From: Methanothrix harundinacea
GTDB taxonomy: Archaea; Halobacteriota; Methanosarcinia; Methanotrichales; Methanotrichaceae
Direction of reading: 5' to 3'
Assembly: GCA_002506535.1 (NCBI GenBank)
Contig: DAXT01000001.1
Coordinates: forward strand, 1 to 64,000
Length of the DNA stretch: 64,000 bases
Part shown: piece after piece, positions 43,630-52,982 of the stretch
Position numbering within the stretch: position 1 is the stretch's first letter
How the letters are laid out: every line of letters starts with the position of its first letter
Translations under genes and position numbers: made by a program
The notes under the pieces: model-generated
What the model was told of the DNA's origin: nothing
Databases searched by the model: none
The model's input: the letters and a program-made list of their open reading frames with translations, nothing else

Positions 43630-45825
43630 TCAAGCCTTCAGGTAATCGCTGGGCTTAGGCATCTCGGTCTTTAAACCTTTGCGCCCCCGGATCTGGCGTA
43701 CCGTCTCTACCATCGCCGCTGGCGGGATGGGCTCAAAGCCGGCAAACTCCGTGCTCCATAGGGACCTGCCCTCGGTGGCTCCCCGGATCGCGCCCGCGAA
43801 CCCGAAGAGCTCCGAGACCGGCGCCTTCGCCTTGATTATGATCATGTCGCCCTCGGTCTCCATGCTCAGGATCATGCCTCTTCGGCCCTGGATCTCGGAC
43901 ATGGCTCCCCCCATCTGCTCCTGTGGAACCTGTATAAAGACGTTCTGGAAGGGTTCCAGGAGGGTGGGGTTCGCCATGAGGATCCCGGCCTGAACAGCCT
44001 GCCTGACAGCGGGGATGACCTGGGCCGGCCCCCGGTGGATGGCGTCCTCGTGGAGCTTGACATCGATAAGCTTCGCCTTTACGCCCTGGACCGGCTCTCT
44101 GCATATGGGGCCGTTCTTCGTCGCCTCGACGAAACCCTCCAGCATCAGCTCCATCGTCTCTCGGAGGTACTGGACGCCCTTGGTCATGTTGATGAAGATG
44201 TTGGACTCGAAGATGCCGGATATGTTCCTCGACTCTTCCTTGTCCATCCCCTTGCTGATCAGGATGTTCCTGCGCTCCAGCTCCTCCATCTTCATGGAGA
44301 CCTCGCCGGCCTTGATCGCGTCTACAACCTCGGGTAGCAACGGCTCGATCTCGATGTAGAAGCGGTTGTGGTGGTTGGGGGACTTGCCCTCGACGGCACC
44401 GGAAGTCTTTCCTCCTATCGACTCCCGATAGACGACGATGGGCGGGGATGTGGTGATCTCGACGCCCTTGTCCCTCTGAATCCTGTAGGCGACGATCTCC
44501 AGGTGGAGCTCCCCCATCCCTGCCATCAGGTGCTCGCCGGTCTCCTCGTTGATGTTGATGTTGAGGGTCGGATCTTCTTTCGCCACCTGCCGGAGAACCT
44601 CCACCAGCTTGGGGAGGTCGCGGGTGTTCTTAGCCTCCACCGCCACGGTGACCACAGGCTCGCTGACGTGCTTTATGTCCTCGAAGGGCGTTGCGTCCCT
44701 ATCCGAGGAGACGGTGGACCCGACGAAGGCGTCCCGCAGGCCGGTCACCGCCGCGATGTTCCCGGCGGGGATCTTCTCCACCTCGATCCTGTCGGCTCCC
44801 ATGAATATCCCCGTCTGCTGGACCCTGTTGGGCTTTGCGACACCGGATATGGAGAGCTCCATCCCCCTCTCCAGGGTTCCCGAGAAGAGCCTCCCCGTCG
44901 CCACCTCCCCTGCGTGGGGGTCGACGGAGATGTCGGTGACCATGAAGGCGATGGGTCCCGCGGGGTCGCAGGATTCCATCGACTTGTAGAGCTTGCTGCT
45001 CCTGTCGCCGTGCCAGATGACTCCGACACGCTCTTTCTGGGCCTTGATGGGGCTTGGGAGGAAGCGGATGACCATGTCGTTGACGGCGACGTATAGAGGG
45101 CATCTCTCAGCCAGGGTCTTCATATCTCCGATCTGGCAGTAGTCGTAGACCTCGCCGAAGCCGATCCCGGTGCTCTTCATCTGGGGAACGCTGATCGCCC
45201 AGTTGTAAAGGGCGGAGCCGAAGGCTACGCTCCCCTCAGCGGCGTCGACCTTCCAGCCCGCCTTGTACTTCTCCTCGTTCATCCCCCGTATGAGCTTGTT
45301 TATGTTGTCGATCAATTTTCCGAGCCGCAGCTGCATCTCCTGCTTGTCGACCTTCAGCTCGTTGAGGAGCCTATCTACCTTGTTGACGAATAGAACCGGA
45401 TGGACGTTCTCTTTGAGCGCCTGCCGCAGGACCGTCTCGGTCTGGGGCATCGCCCCCTCGACGGCATCGACGACTACGACGGCGCCATCGACGGCCCGCA
45501 TCGCCCTCGTCACGTCGCCGCCGAAGTCGACGTGGCCTGGGGTGTCGATCATATTGATGAGGTACTCCTCACCCTTGAACTCGTGGACCATGGAGACGTT
45601 GGCGGAATCGATGGTGATGCCCCTCGCCTGCTCCAGGGGGTCGAAGTCCATGAATAGCTGCTTGCCCGCCAGCTCCATGGATATCATCCCAGCTCCTGCA
45701 AGCAGATTGTCAGATAACGTCGTCTTGCCGTGATCGATATGCGCAACAATACCGATATTTCGAATCTTATCTGGCTTGTCCATCAGCGCCGTTACGCGCT
45801 CAGCTATCTTCTTCCTCTTGCCCAT
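43630..45825 (-). CDS. fusA: Translation elongation factor EF-2
   Basis: 731 residues from ATG 45825 (the frame is open further upstream but the family starts at GKRKKIAERV). GTPase motifs AHIDHGKTT, DTPGHVDF, FVNKVDR. Domain IV carries the diphthamide His in DAIHRGPAQ. It catalyses ribosomal translocation. First gene of the fusA-tuf-rpsJ-tRNA-Arg unit. The rpsL and rpsG genes often found upstream are absent; the next gene upstream is divergent aspartate kinase. Confidence 0.98.
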   Translation of the reverse strand: MGKRKKIAERVTALMDKPDKIRNIGIVAHIDHGKTTLSDNLLAGAGMISMELAGKQLFMDFDPLEQARGITIDSANVSMVHEFKGEEYLINMIDTPGHVDFGGDVTRAMRAVDGAVVVVDAVEGAMPQTETVLRQALKENVHPVLFVNKVDRLLNELKVDKQEMQLRLGKLIDNINKLIRGMNEEKYKAGWKVDAAEGSVAFGSALYNWAISVPQMKSTGIGFGEVYDYCQIGDMKTLAERCPLYVAVNDMVIRFLPSPIKAQKERVGVIWHGDRSSKLYKSMESCDPAGPIAFMVTDISVDPHAGEVATGRLFSGTLERGMELSISGVAKPNRVQQTGIFMGADRIEVEKIPAGNIAAVTGLRDAFVGSTVSSDRDATPFEDIKHVSEPVVTVAVEAKNTRDLPKLVEVLRQVAKEDPTLNININEETGEHLMAGMGELHLEIVAYRIQRDKGVEITTSPPIVVYRESIGGKTSGAVEGKSPNHHNRFYIEIEPLLPEVVDAIKAGEVSMKMEELERRNILISKGMDKEESRNISGIFESNIFINMTKGVQYLRETMELMLEGFVEATKNGPICREPVQGVKAKLIDVKLHEDAIHRGPAQVIPAVRQAVQAGILMANPTLLEPFQNVFIQVPQEQMGGAMSEIQGRRGMILSMETEGDMIIIKAKAPVSELFGFAGAIRGATEGRSLWSTEFAGFEPIPPAAMVETVRQIRGRKGLKTEMPKPSDYLKA

Positions 45826-46209
45826 ATCAAGCCTCGCGAAATTTGAGATAAAGCTCAGAATCTTGGAGTCTCGGTTCCATTTTCGTACACCTATATAAGC
45901 CTTCGGCCCTCGGCGCCAACGTCCGGGGGGTAGCCACCATCGATTTTTCGTCGCCGGATGGCGTTTGATATGAGGCACTTGCCCCCAAGATGCATTATAT
46001 TGAAGGAAAAAGTGAGAGAGAATCTGGCGATCGAAGGAGAGCGTCTTCTTGGTGAAGGCCGGATCATCTCCCCGGAGAGCCGCTTCTGCCCATCGGCAGA
46101 GGAACCTCCTGGGGCAGGGACGGCCGCCGATTTAGAATATACAACATCAATTATAAAACGGTGAGTAAAGCTTATATCGATGGGATGGGACCTTCACAGG
46201 GTTTTCAAG
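45826..46209. promoter_or_regulatory. Divergent intergenic region fusA / aspartate kinase
   Basis: About 385 bp. AT-rich patches near 46000-46015 (GCATTATATTGAAGG) and 46133-46160 (AGAATATACAACATCAATTATAAAACG) are candidate TATA regions; the second suits the aspartate kinase gene. CTATATAAGCC near 45890-45899 suits fusA on the minus strand. A 68-codon plus-strand frame here is not supported. Confidence 0.5.
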
Positions 46210-47610
46210 ATGGCACGCTTGGTAATGAAGTTTGGCGGATCCTCGGTCGCCGACGGGGCGAAGCTTCGAAACGTCGGAGAGCTGGTGAAGAGCCTGAGTG
46301 AAGATAACGAGATCGTCGTCGTCACCTCTGCTCTGGGGGGGGTCACCGACGACCTCCTCCAGTGCGCCAGGGCGTCGGCGGATGGAGGGAAGGTGGAGGA
46401 TATAGTCACCTTCGTCGACAGGCTGAGCAAGAGGCACATCCAGGCTCTGATGGAGGCGGTAAAGGACCCGGAGATCGTAAAGGAGCTGAAGGAGGTCGTC
46501 ATCAAGAGGCTCGGCGAGCTGGAGAAGGCTTACATCGGCATCTGCTACCTGGGGGAGCTGTCGCCGAGGTCCATCGACAGGATATCGAGCTACGGCGAGA
46601 GGCTCGCCGCCCCCATCCTCTCGGGGGTACTGAGGGACCTGGGGCTGAAGTCGAGGCATTACACCGGGGGCGAGGCCGGGATCGTCACCAACAGCGATTA
46701 CGGGAACGGAAAGCCCCTGGAGAAGACCTACGACCTCCTCTCCTCGAGGCTCACACCCCTCGACGGCGTCCCGGTGGTGACGGGGTTCATCGCCGAGGAC
46801 GAGAGGGGGAACATCACCACGTTGGGCAGAGGCGGCTCGGACTTCTCGGCTTCCCTCATCGGGGCGGCCATCGGGGCGGACGAGATATGGTTCTGGAAGG
46901 ATACGACCGGCGTTCTGACCACCGACCCCCGGATCGTCTCGGAGGCGAAGAACATACCCGTCATCTCCTACCGGGAGGCGATGGAGATGTCCTACTTCGG
47001 GGCGAAGGTCCTCCACCCCAGGGCGATCGAGCCAGCCATCAGGAAGGGGATCCCCGTCCGGGTGAAGTGCACCTTCGATCCTCTCGATCCGGGCACCCTG
47101 ATAGTGAAGGAGGGGGCGGCCAAAGAGGACGTCATAAAGGCGGTCACCCTCTCAAGGAACGTGGCGCTCCTCACCATCTCCGGCGCCGGGATGATCGGGA
47201 CCCCCGGCATCGCGGCCCGGGCCTTCACCTCCCTCGCCAACGCCGGGGTGAACATCATCATGATCAGCCAGGGATCCAGCGAGGCGAACATCTCTATCGT
47301 CGTCGACGAGCCCCAGGCAGAGGCGGCCGAGATCGCCCTGCGGGCGGAGTTTCCGACGACGATAGTGAGGGAGATCTCTCACAACAAAGACGTGGCCGTC
47401 GTCGCCGTGGTGGGGGCCGGTATGGTGGGGACCCCCGGAGTCGCCGGGAGGGTCTTCGGCGCCATGGGCAGGTCGAAGATCAACGTCCTGATGATCAGCC
47501 AGGGGTCGAGCGAGCACAACATCTCCTTCGTCGTCTCCATCTCCGAGGCGGAGAGGGCGGTCCTGGAGCTCCACCGGGAGTTCGGCCTTGAGAGCGGGTC
47601 GAAGAGATAA
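46210..47610 (+). CDS. lysC: Aspartate kinase
   Basis: 466 residues from ATG 46210, where the family motif starts (MARLVMKFGGSSVADG); an upstream start would add ten residues. Amino-acid kinase domain: KFGGSS, VVTSALGGVTDDLL, LGRGGSDFSASLIGAAIGAD. Two ACT domains at the C-terminus (SGAGMIGTPGIAARAFTSL and VGAGMVGTPGVAGRVF, each with MISQGSSE) bind the feedback inhibitor, usually Lys or Thr. It makes aspartyl phosphate, the first step to Lys, Thr, Met and Ile. Eleven bases separate it from purM. Confidence 0.96.
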   Translation: MARLVMKFGGSSVADGAKLRNVGELVKSLSEDNEIVVVTSALGGVTDDLLQCARASADGGKVEDIVTFVDRLSKRHIQALMEAVKDPEIVKELKEVVIKRLGELEKAYIGICYLGELSPRSIDRISSYGERLAAPILSGVLRDLGLKSRHYTGGEAGIVTNSDYGNGKPLEKTYDLLSSRLTPLDGVPVVTGFIAEDERGNITTLGRGGSDFSASLIGAAIGADEIWFWKDTTGVLTTDPRIVSEAKNIPVISYREAMEMSYFGAKVLHPRAIEPAIRKGIPVRVKCTFDPLDPGTLIVKEGAAKEDVIKAVTLSRNVALLTISGAGMIGTPGIAARAFTSLANAGVNIIMISQGSSEANISIVVDEPQAEAAEIALRAEFPTTIVREISHNKDVAVVAVVGAGMVGTPGVAGRVFGAMGRSKINVLMISQGSSEHNISFVVSISEAERAVLELHREFGLESGSKR

Positions 47611-47621
47611 GAGGTGAGGAT

Positions 47622-48614
47622 ATGAAGAGGCTTACCTACGCCGACTCCGGCGTCGACATCAGGGCGGAGGAGAGGGCGATCTCCGCCATGAAGAGGGTGA
47701 TGACCGGCAGGCGTAAGGGTATCGGCGCCCCGATCACCGATATCGGCCACTACGCCGGCCTCATCGATATGGGCGATTACGCCATAGCCATGACCACCGA
47801 CGGGGTCGGAAGCAAGGTCCTGATCGCAAGCGAGATGAAGAAGTGGGATACCGTCGGTATCGACTGCATGGCGATGAACGTCAACGACCTCCTCGCCATC
47901 GGGGCCGAGCCCCTCGCCTTCGTCGACTACCTCGCCCTGGAGAGGATCGATCCGGAGATGACCGCTCAGATAGCCGTCGGCCTTGAGCGAGGGGCAAAGA
48001 TATCCAACGTCAGCATCGTCGGGGGCGAGACCGCCTCCTTGCCCGAGATCATCCGGGGCTTCGACCTCGCCGGAACCTGCATCGGCATGATCAAAAAAGA
48101 GGACGTAGTCACCGGCGAGAAGATAGAAAAAGGGGACGTCGTCGTCGGCCTTCCAAGCAGTGGCCTTCACAGCAACGGCTTCTCCCTCGCACGGAAGATC
48201 GTCGCTGAGTCGAGCTACACCTACTTCGACAAGATGCCCGGCTCGGAGAAGACGATCGGCGAGCTCCTCCTGGAGCCGACGAGGATCTACATGGAGGCGC
48301 TGGAAGTAATAAGGAAGGCCGATATCCACGGGATGGCCCACATAACGGGGAGCGGCCTACTCAAGCTCCACCGGATCAGCGGCTTCGGCTTTGAGATCGA
48401 CGACCCCCTCGAGCCCCAGCCGATATTCCGGTTCCTCCAGGAGGAAGGAGGCGTAGCCGAGGACGAGATGTACCGGACCTTCAACATGGGGATGGGATGG
48501 GTCTTCGTCCTCCCGGAGGATGACGCCGACGCCGTCCTGGGAATGACCGACGGAAAGGTCGTGGGCAAGATCGTCGCCGAGGGGCTGCGGCTCGGGGATA
48601 TCGAGCTGAAGTAA
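47622..48614 (+). CDS. purM: Phosphoribosylaminoimidazole synthetase (AIR synthase)
   Basis: 330 residues. ATP-dependent cyclisation of FGAM to AIR in purine synthesis. Motifs: TYADSGVDIRAEERAISAM, MTTDGVGSKVLIA, GIDCMAMNVNDLLAIGAEPL, VGGETASLPEII, GLPSSGLHSNGFSLARKIV, HITGSGLLKLHRI. Strong ribosome-binding site GAGGTGAGG before ATG 47622. Shares a probable transcript with aspartate kinase without an obvious pathway link. Confidence 0.97.
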   Translation: MKRLTYADSGVDIRAEERAISAMKRVMTGRRKGIGAPITDIGHYAGLIDMGDYAIAMTTDGVGSKVLIASEMKKWDTVGIDCMAMNVNDLLAIGAEPLAFVDYLALERIDPEMTAQIAVGLERGAKISNVSIVGGETASLPEIIRGFDLAGTCIGMIKKEDVVTGEKIEKGDVVVGLPSSGLHSNGFSLARKIVAESSYTYFDKMPGSEKTIGELLLEPTRIYMEALEVIRKADIHGMAHITGSGLLKLHRISGFGFEIDDPLEPQPIFRFLQEEGGVAEDEMYRTFNMGMGWVFVLPEDDADAVLGMTDGKVVGKIVAEGLRLGDIELK

Positions 48615-48725
48615 AGCGGCCGGATGGACCGATCAAATCGAGATTTGGGCGGGGGGCTAATCTGGCAACGACCTGGCTATAAGGCCCCAAAACAATATTT
48701 TAAGATGAAAATAGAAGCTGGAGGA

Positions 48726-48989
48726 TTAAGGGATCACAATATACCCTTTACCCCTTCTGAAAGCCCTCTGGACCCAGACGACACCGCTTTCGACGAAGTA
48801 TTCGAACCTGTGCTCTCCAACCCGCAACCGATAAAGGTCTTGGGACTTGCCTTTGAGCCTCTTGATGTCGGCACCGCTCCTGGAGGTGAAGGGGTCCTCC
48901 CCAAGCTTCCTCAAAACGTCCTTGAGCCTCTCTTTCTCTCCGCTATCGTCGAGGTACCTTTTGACCTGGGGATGAACTCGGACCTCCAT
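48726..48989 (-). CDS. RelE/ParE-family toxin
   Basis: 87 residues: VRVHPQVKRYLDDSGEKERL, DPFTSRSGADIKRLKG, LYRLRVGEHRFEYFVESGVV, RAFRRGKGY fits the RelE fold (ribosome-dependent mRNA interferase), with basic and aromatic residues near the C-terminus. Immediately downstream of its antitoxin, whose stop codon abuts this start (48990/48989), so translation is coupled. Confidence 0.85.
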   Translation of the reverse strand: MEVRVHPQVKRYLDDSGEKERLKDVLRKLGEDPFTSRSGADIKRLKGKSQDLYRLRVGEHRFEYFVESGVVWVQRAFRRGKGYIVIP

Positions 48990-49187
48990 CTAAATATCTT
49001 CCAGGGGGATGTAGTCCTTCTTCTCCTTCTGCAGCTTCAACCATCGAGCCTCGATGATCTCTTCGACGTCCATATCCTCGAGGGAGTCCATCAACCGATT
49101 GAGGATCTCGTCGTAGGACTCCCCCTCGCGGCCGAAGAGCTGGAGCCTGTTTTTAACCCCCTCATCTACGTGGATAGCGGTGCTCAT
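48990..49187 (-). CDS. Antitoxin of the RelE-type pair
   Basis: 65 residues: a short N-terminal strand (STAIHVDEGVKNRLQLF) and GESYDEILNRLMDSLEDM resemble archaeal ribbon-helix-helix-like antitoxins, with a C-terminal toxin-binding tail (EARWLKLQKEKKDYIPLEDI). It comes first in the pair, as usual for type II systems, and probably represses the operon. Confidence 0.8.
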   Translation of the reverse strand: MSTAIHVDEGVKNRLQLFGREGESYDEILNRLMDSLEDMDVEEIIEARWLKLQKEKKDYIPLEDI

Positions 49188-49332
49188 AGAAGTACAAAGT
49201 TGGAAAGGCGATTATTAAAGATTGCGTCGAGGGGATATCTGGTCATGACGAGGCTTTTGCCGGGGGCGATACTTTTCCCAGCTTTCCCGACTTAAAAAGA
49301 GGTTGAGGAAAGATGAGAACCTCCGAGGCGGC

Positions 49333-50130
49333 CTACACGACCTTCCCGCCCTTCGCCGCCTCCTCCTTCGCCATCTTCCCGAAGAGCTCCTCCAGCTTCA
49401 CCTTGATCTCCTTGATCGCCTCGATCCCCGGCCCCCCGACGTCCAGGGGCGACTTTCCGGCGAGGTCCGCCTCCATGAAGTTTCTGTCGAAGGGTATCAT
49501 CCCAAGGACGGGGACGTTCATCTCCGCCAGCTTCTCTTTTATCTTCGCCTGCTCCTCGGGGGCCTTGTTGATCACCGCCATCACCCTCTCGATCCCCAGG
49601 TCTTTTGCGAGCTTCTTGATCCTCTCCAGGGTCTCGACGGACCGCAGGCCCGGCTCGACGACGGCGATCATGACGTCGACCCCCTTCGTCGTCCCGCGCC
49701 CCAGGTGCTCGATGCCCGCCTCCATGTCCAGGATGACCAGGTCCTTCTCCCGGAGGATGACGTGCCGGAGGAGAGCCCGCAGGAAGGCGGTCTCAGGGCA
49801 CATGCAGCCGCTTCCGCCGGTGTCGATCGTCCCCATGACGGCGAGCTTCACTCCGTCGGGGCCGACGCAGCCGCACTTCTCGATGACGTCGTCGACCTTG
49901 GGGTTGAGCTTGAACATGCCGAACTCGGCGCTCGCCCTCTCCTGGACCATCTCCTTGTAGTCGGTGATGGGCCGCGGGTTCTCGGGGACGCCCAGGGCTG
50001 ACGCCAGGTTCATGTCGGGGTCTGCGTCTATCGCGATGACGTTGTACCCATCCCGGGCGAAGAGGCGGGCGAGGGTTCCGGCGAGGGTCGTCTTTCCGAC
50101 GCCCCCCTTTCCAGTGATGGCTATCTTGAT
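49333..50130 (-). CDS. cooC: CO dehydrogenase nickel-insertion ATPase, ATC start
   Basis: 265 residues. The complete CooC reading frame begins with KIAITGKGGVGKTTLAGTL (deviant Walker A), then AIDADPDMNLASALGVP, the metal-binding CxC of GGSGCMCPE, LDMEAGIEHLGRGT and VINKAPEEQAKI. No ATG, GTG or TTG exists between the in-frame stop TGA at 50161-50163 and the P-loop. The ATG at 50013 would delete the P-loop. The codon at the family's Met position is ATC (50128-50130), six bases after a good GGAGGT site. CooC loads nickel into CODH, central to acetate cleavage in this group. No cdh genes are in the window. Confidence 0.88.
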   Translation of the reverse strand: MKIAITGKGGVGKTTLAGTLARLFARDGYNVIAIDADPDMNLASALGVPENPRPITDYKEMVQERASAEFGMFKLNPKVDDVIEKCGCVGPDGVKLAVMGTIDTGGSGCMCPETAFLRALLRHVILREKDLVILDMEAGIEHLGRGTTKGVDVMIAVVEPGLRSVETLERIKKLAKDLGIERVMAVINKAPEEQAKIKEKLAEMNVPVLGMIPFDRNFMEADLAGKSPLDVGGPGIEAIKEIKVKLEELFGKMAKEEAAKGGKVV

Positions 50131-50136
50131 GGTAAG

Positions 50137-50142
50137 ACCTCC
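50137..50142 (-). promoter_or_regulatory. Ribosome-binding site that fixes the cooC start
   Basis: GGAGGT on the minus strand, followed by CTTACC and then ATC at 50130-50128. Its strength and spacing argue that translation begins at ATC (or at an ATG misread in this sequence) and not at the internal ATG 50013. Confidence 0.75.
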
Positions 50143-50304
50143 AGGAAGTTGAATATCGTCTCAGGTTGGATCTCGGCTCGGATCTTCTCGGTTCAGATCT
50201 CCAGATATATATGGGAGGATCACAGTTTATATCGCTTCTGGACGGGCCGACCGGGGGCGGATCGGAGAGGAGAGGGACGATGGGGATTAAGAAGGGCGAC
50301 GGGG

Positions 50305-52113
50305 ATGAAGACGGAAGAGAGGATGGATAGCCAGGATATTGAAGGAATCCGCCGGGCTGACGGGGCGAAGAAGACGCCCTCTACATCCCGGCCCCGGTAT
50401 AGCCCGGCCACCGGCCTCGGCCCCTTCGCCCCGGAGCTTCTCAGGAAGAGGTACCTGCGGCGGGACCTCTCCGGGAACGTCGCCGAGACGGCCGAGGAGA
50501 TGTTCAGCCGGGTGGCCCGGACCGTCGCTCGCGCCGAAGGGAGGTTCGGCGGCGATGCCACCGCCATGGCGTCGAGGTTTCGGGACGCCATGGCGGGGGG
50601 GGTCTTCCTCCCCAACTCCCCGACCCTGATGAACGCAGGCCTCTCCCTGGGGCAGCTCTCGGCATGCTTCGTCCTCCCGGTGGAGGACTCCATGGACGGG
50701 ATCTTCGGCGCCCTCAAAGAGATGGCGAAGATCCACCAGAGCGGCGGGGGGACCGGCTTCTCCTTCTCGCGCCTGCGGCCGAAGGGCGACCCCGTCCGGG
50801 CTACGGGGGGCGTCGCCAGCGGCCCCGTCTCCTTCATGGAGGTCTTCGACGCCGCCACCGAGGTGATAAAGCAGGGGGGCAGGAGGCGCGGGGCGAATAT
50901 GGCGGTCCTGCGGGCTGACCATCCCGACATCCTCGAGTTCGTGAGGGCAAAGGAGAGGGCGGGGAGGCTTCAGAACTTCAACCTCTCCGTCGGTATCACC
51001 GACGACCTGATGAGGAGGGCCCGGTCGGGGAAGGACTTCGACCTCATAAACCCCAGGACCGGCAAGGTGGCGCAGACGATCGAAGCCTCAGCCCTCTTAC
51101 GAGAGATAGCCGCCAACGCCTGGAGGCGGGGCGACCCCGGCGTCCTCTTCCTCGACAGGATCAACGACGCCCACCCCCTCCAGGGGACGATCGAGGCGAC
51201 GAACCCCTGCGGCGAGCAGCCGCTTCTTCCCTACGAGTCCTGTAACCTCGGCTCTGTTAACCTCTCCCGCTTCGCCGGAGGAGGCGAGGTCGACTGGGAC
51301 GGCCTTGCGGAGACGGCCCGCCTTGCCGTCCGGTTCTTGGACGACGTCATCGAGGTGAACCGCTTCCCCCTCCGGAAGATCCGGGAGGCGACCTTGAAGA
51401 GCAGGAAGATCGGCCTGGGGGTGATGGGCTTCGCCGAGATGCTGATCGAGCTTGGGATCGGCTACGCATCGAAGGAGGCGGTCGAGATGGCGGAGGAGAC
51501 GATGAAATTCATCGCCGCCGTCGCCAGGGACGAGTCTTGCCACCTCGGCGAGGAGCGCGGCTCCTTCCCGCTCCTGGAGGTGAGCAGCCTCGACTACGAC
51601 GCCATGAGAAACGCCACCGTCACCACCATCGCGCCGACGGGGTCGATCAGCCTCATCGCCGGGACAAGCCCCGGGATCGAGCCCTTATTCGGCCTATCCT
51701 ACTCCCGGGACCTCCTCGGCGATGATATGGTGGCGACTAGCCCCCTCTTCGAGAGGATGGCGAAAGATAGGGGGCTTTACACCGAGGGCCTGATCCGGCA
51801 CCTCGCGGCGCGGGGGACCCTGGCAGGGGCCGAGAGCGTCCCCGAGGACCTCAAAGATTTATTCGTCACGGCGATGGAGGTCGCCCCGGCCCAGCACGTC
51901 AAAATCCAGGCGGCCTTCCAGAGGTTCACCGACAACGGCGTCTCCAAGACCGTCAACCTCCAGTCGGAGGCGACGGTCGAGGAGGTCCTGGAGATCTTCG
52001 CCCTCGCCTACGACCTCGGCTGTAAAGGGATCACCGTCTACCGGTACGGCTCGCGGGACCAGCTCCTCCACCTGGGAGATCGCTTGAAGTGTGAAGAGTG
52101 CGGCGGAGGGTAG
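50305..52113 (+). CDS. nrdJ: Adenosylcobalamin-dependent ribonucleotide reductase
   Basis: 602 residues from ATG 50305 (ATG 50323 is a close alternative). Class II RNR: SPTLMNAG, the redox Cys in LSACFVLPVEDS, the thiyl-radical site NPCGEQPLLPYESCNLGSVN with its redox partner Cys, FLDDVIEVNRFP, IAPTGSISLIAGTSPGIEP, and a C-terminal Cys pair CEEC. It reduces ribonucleotides to deoxyribonucleotides using vitamin B12, which methanogens make in quantity for methyl transfer. The C-terminal tail is short, ending five residues after the first tail Cys. Confidence 0.94.
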   Translation: MKTEERMDSQDIEGIRRADGAKKTPSTSRPRYSPATGLGPFAPELLRKRYLRRDLSGNVAETAEEMFSRVARTVARAEGRFGGDATAMASRFRDAMAGGVFLPNSPTLMNAGLSLGQLSACFVLPVEDSMDGIFGALKEMAKIHQSGGGTGFSFSRLRPKGDPVRATGGVASGPVSFMEVFDAATEVIKQGGRRRGANMAVLRADHPDILEFVRAKERAGRLQNFNLSVGITDDLMRRARSGKDFDLINPRTGKVAQTIEASALLREIAANAWRRGDPGVLFLDRINDAHPLQGTIEATNPCGEQPLLPYESCNLGSVNLSRFAGGGEVDWDGLAETARLAVRFLDDVIEVNRFPLRKIREATLKSRKIGLGVMGFAEMLIELGIGYASKEAVEMAEETMKFIAAVARDESCHLGEERGSFPLLEVSSLDYDAMRNATVTTIAPTGSISLIAGTSPGIEPLFGLSYSRDLLGDDMVATSPLFERMAKDRGLYTEGLIRHLAARGTLAGAESVPEDLKDLFVTAMEVAPAQHVKIQAAFQRFTDNGVSKTVNLQSEATVEEVLEIFALAYDLGCKGITVYRYGSRDQLLHLGDRLKCEECGGG

Positions 52114-52553
52114 ATATTTTGATGGAGATTGTGGAGGATCTGATGATGGAGCTTCGATTTAAGTCGGATTGAAGGGAGACGAAAGATTAAAATAAACTAA
52201 GTTATAAGTTAAAATATGATATTAATGGTAATCAGCTCCTGAAGATCAAAAGTTATACGACAGATTTCTGGTTTATAATTCTGTTAAGTTGAACTGGAAA
52301 AGGAGCGATGCACAGATTCGATCGATATTTTGGCTGCGACTGTTAATCAACGGATCTAGCCCCATTGATCCACAGCCAGCGTCTTCCATCGCGAAGACCT
52401 GCAGATAAAGGAGGGTAATGATCATATAAATCAATAAAAATCGATAAATTATTGTCAAACGAAAAATTTAAGTATAATAAAGAAAAATCCCGGTGGGGCA
52501 ACTTATGTGCTTGTAGACTTAAGTTGTTCCGAGGAACCGGATAGGTGCAGATT
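52114..52553. other. AT-rich intergenic region
   Basis: 440 bp of AT-rich DNA after nrdJ. The part 52460-52490 (AAAATTTAAGTATAATAAAG) looks like the promoter of the 52554 gene, giving a leader of about 50-60 nt with GAGGAACCGG before the start. A weak minus-strand frame (52273-52458) is not supported. No RNA gene was recognised. Confidence 0.5.
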
Positions 52554-52982
52554 ATGGCAGAGTCAAAGTTAGAGAATCTTACGGAATCTGTGAGCAGAGA
52601 TATCCTGGCCAGGGCGGGAATAAGCGATGAGGTGGCAGACAAGCTCGACCGACTTTATGAAGAAGCTCCGTTGCTCGGTGGCACCGTCGACCAGGAGATA
52701 AGCATTCAGATAACGAACGGACATGGGTCGGGAGGGGTGGACAAAACCACCGCCTGGGTGACCATCACCGGCTACTGCGAAATAAAAGAGCCTGCCAACG
52801 GCACATGGACGATCATCGCAAAAGACGGCGGAAAGACGGTTTTCAATCGCAGTGGATTAAAAAAAGGAGACAAAGTAGATTTCAGCTACAAGACAGATTT
52901 TAAGCTGCACCTAAAAGTCGAGGCGATCTGGAGTGAGGGCGGAGATACGACCTTAAAGGCGTTCATACACGCCACGTATTGA
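52554..52982 (+). CDS. Small soluble protein, unknown
   Basis: 142 residues from ATG 52554 (a GTG nine bases earlier is possible). N-terminal helical part (LENLTESVSRDILARAGISD), then a beta-rich domain (ISIQITNGHGSGGVDKTTAW, GYCEIKEPANGTWTIIAKDG, DFSYKTDFKLHLKVEAIWS). No signal peptide, membrane segment or catalytic motif. It stands alone between AT-rich spacers. No family is recognised. Confidence 0.6.
   Translation: MAESKLENLTESVSRDILARAGISDEVADKLDRLYEEAPLLGGTVDQEISIQITNGHGSGGVDKTTAWVTITGYCEIKEPANGTWTIIAKDGGKTVFNRSGLKKGDKVDFSYKTDFKLHLKVEAIWSEGGDTTLKAFIHATY

Noticed and set aside
45958..46164. 68-codon plus-strand frame between fusA and aspartate kinase
   Set aside because: Lies in the divergent promoter region; no features.
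52273..52458. Minus-strand frame in the AT-rich spacer
   Set aside because: Open frames in AT-rich DNA of this length occur by chance and no ribosome-binding site was seen.
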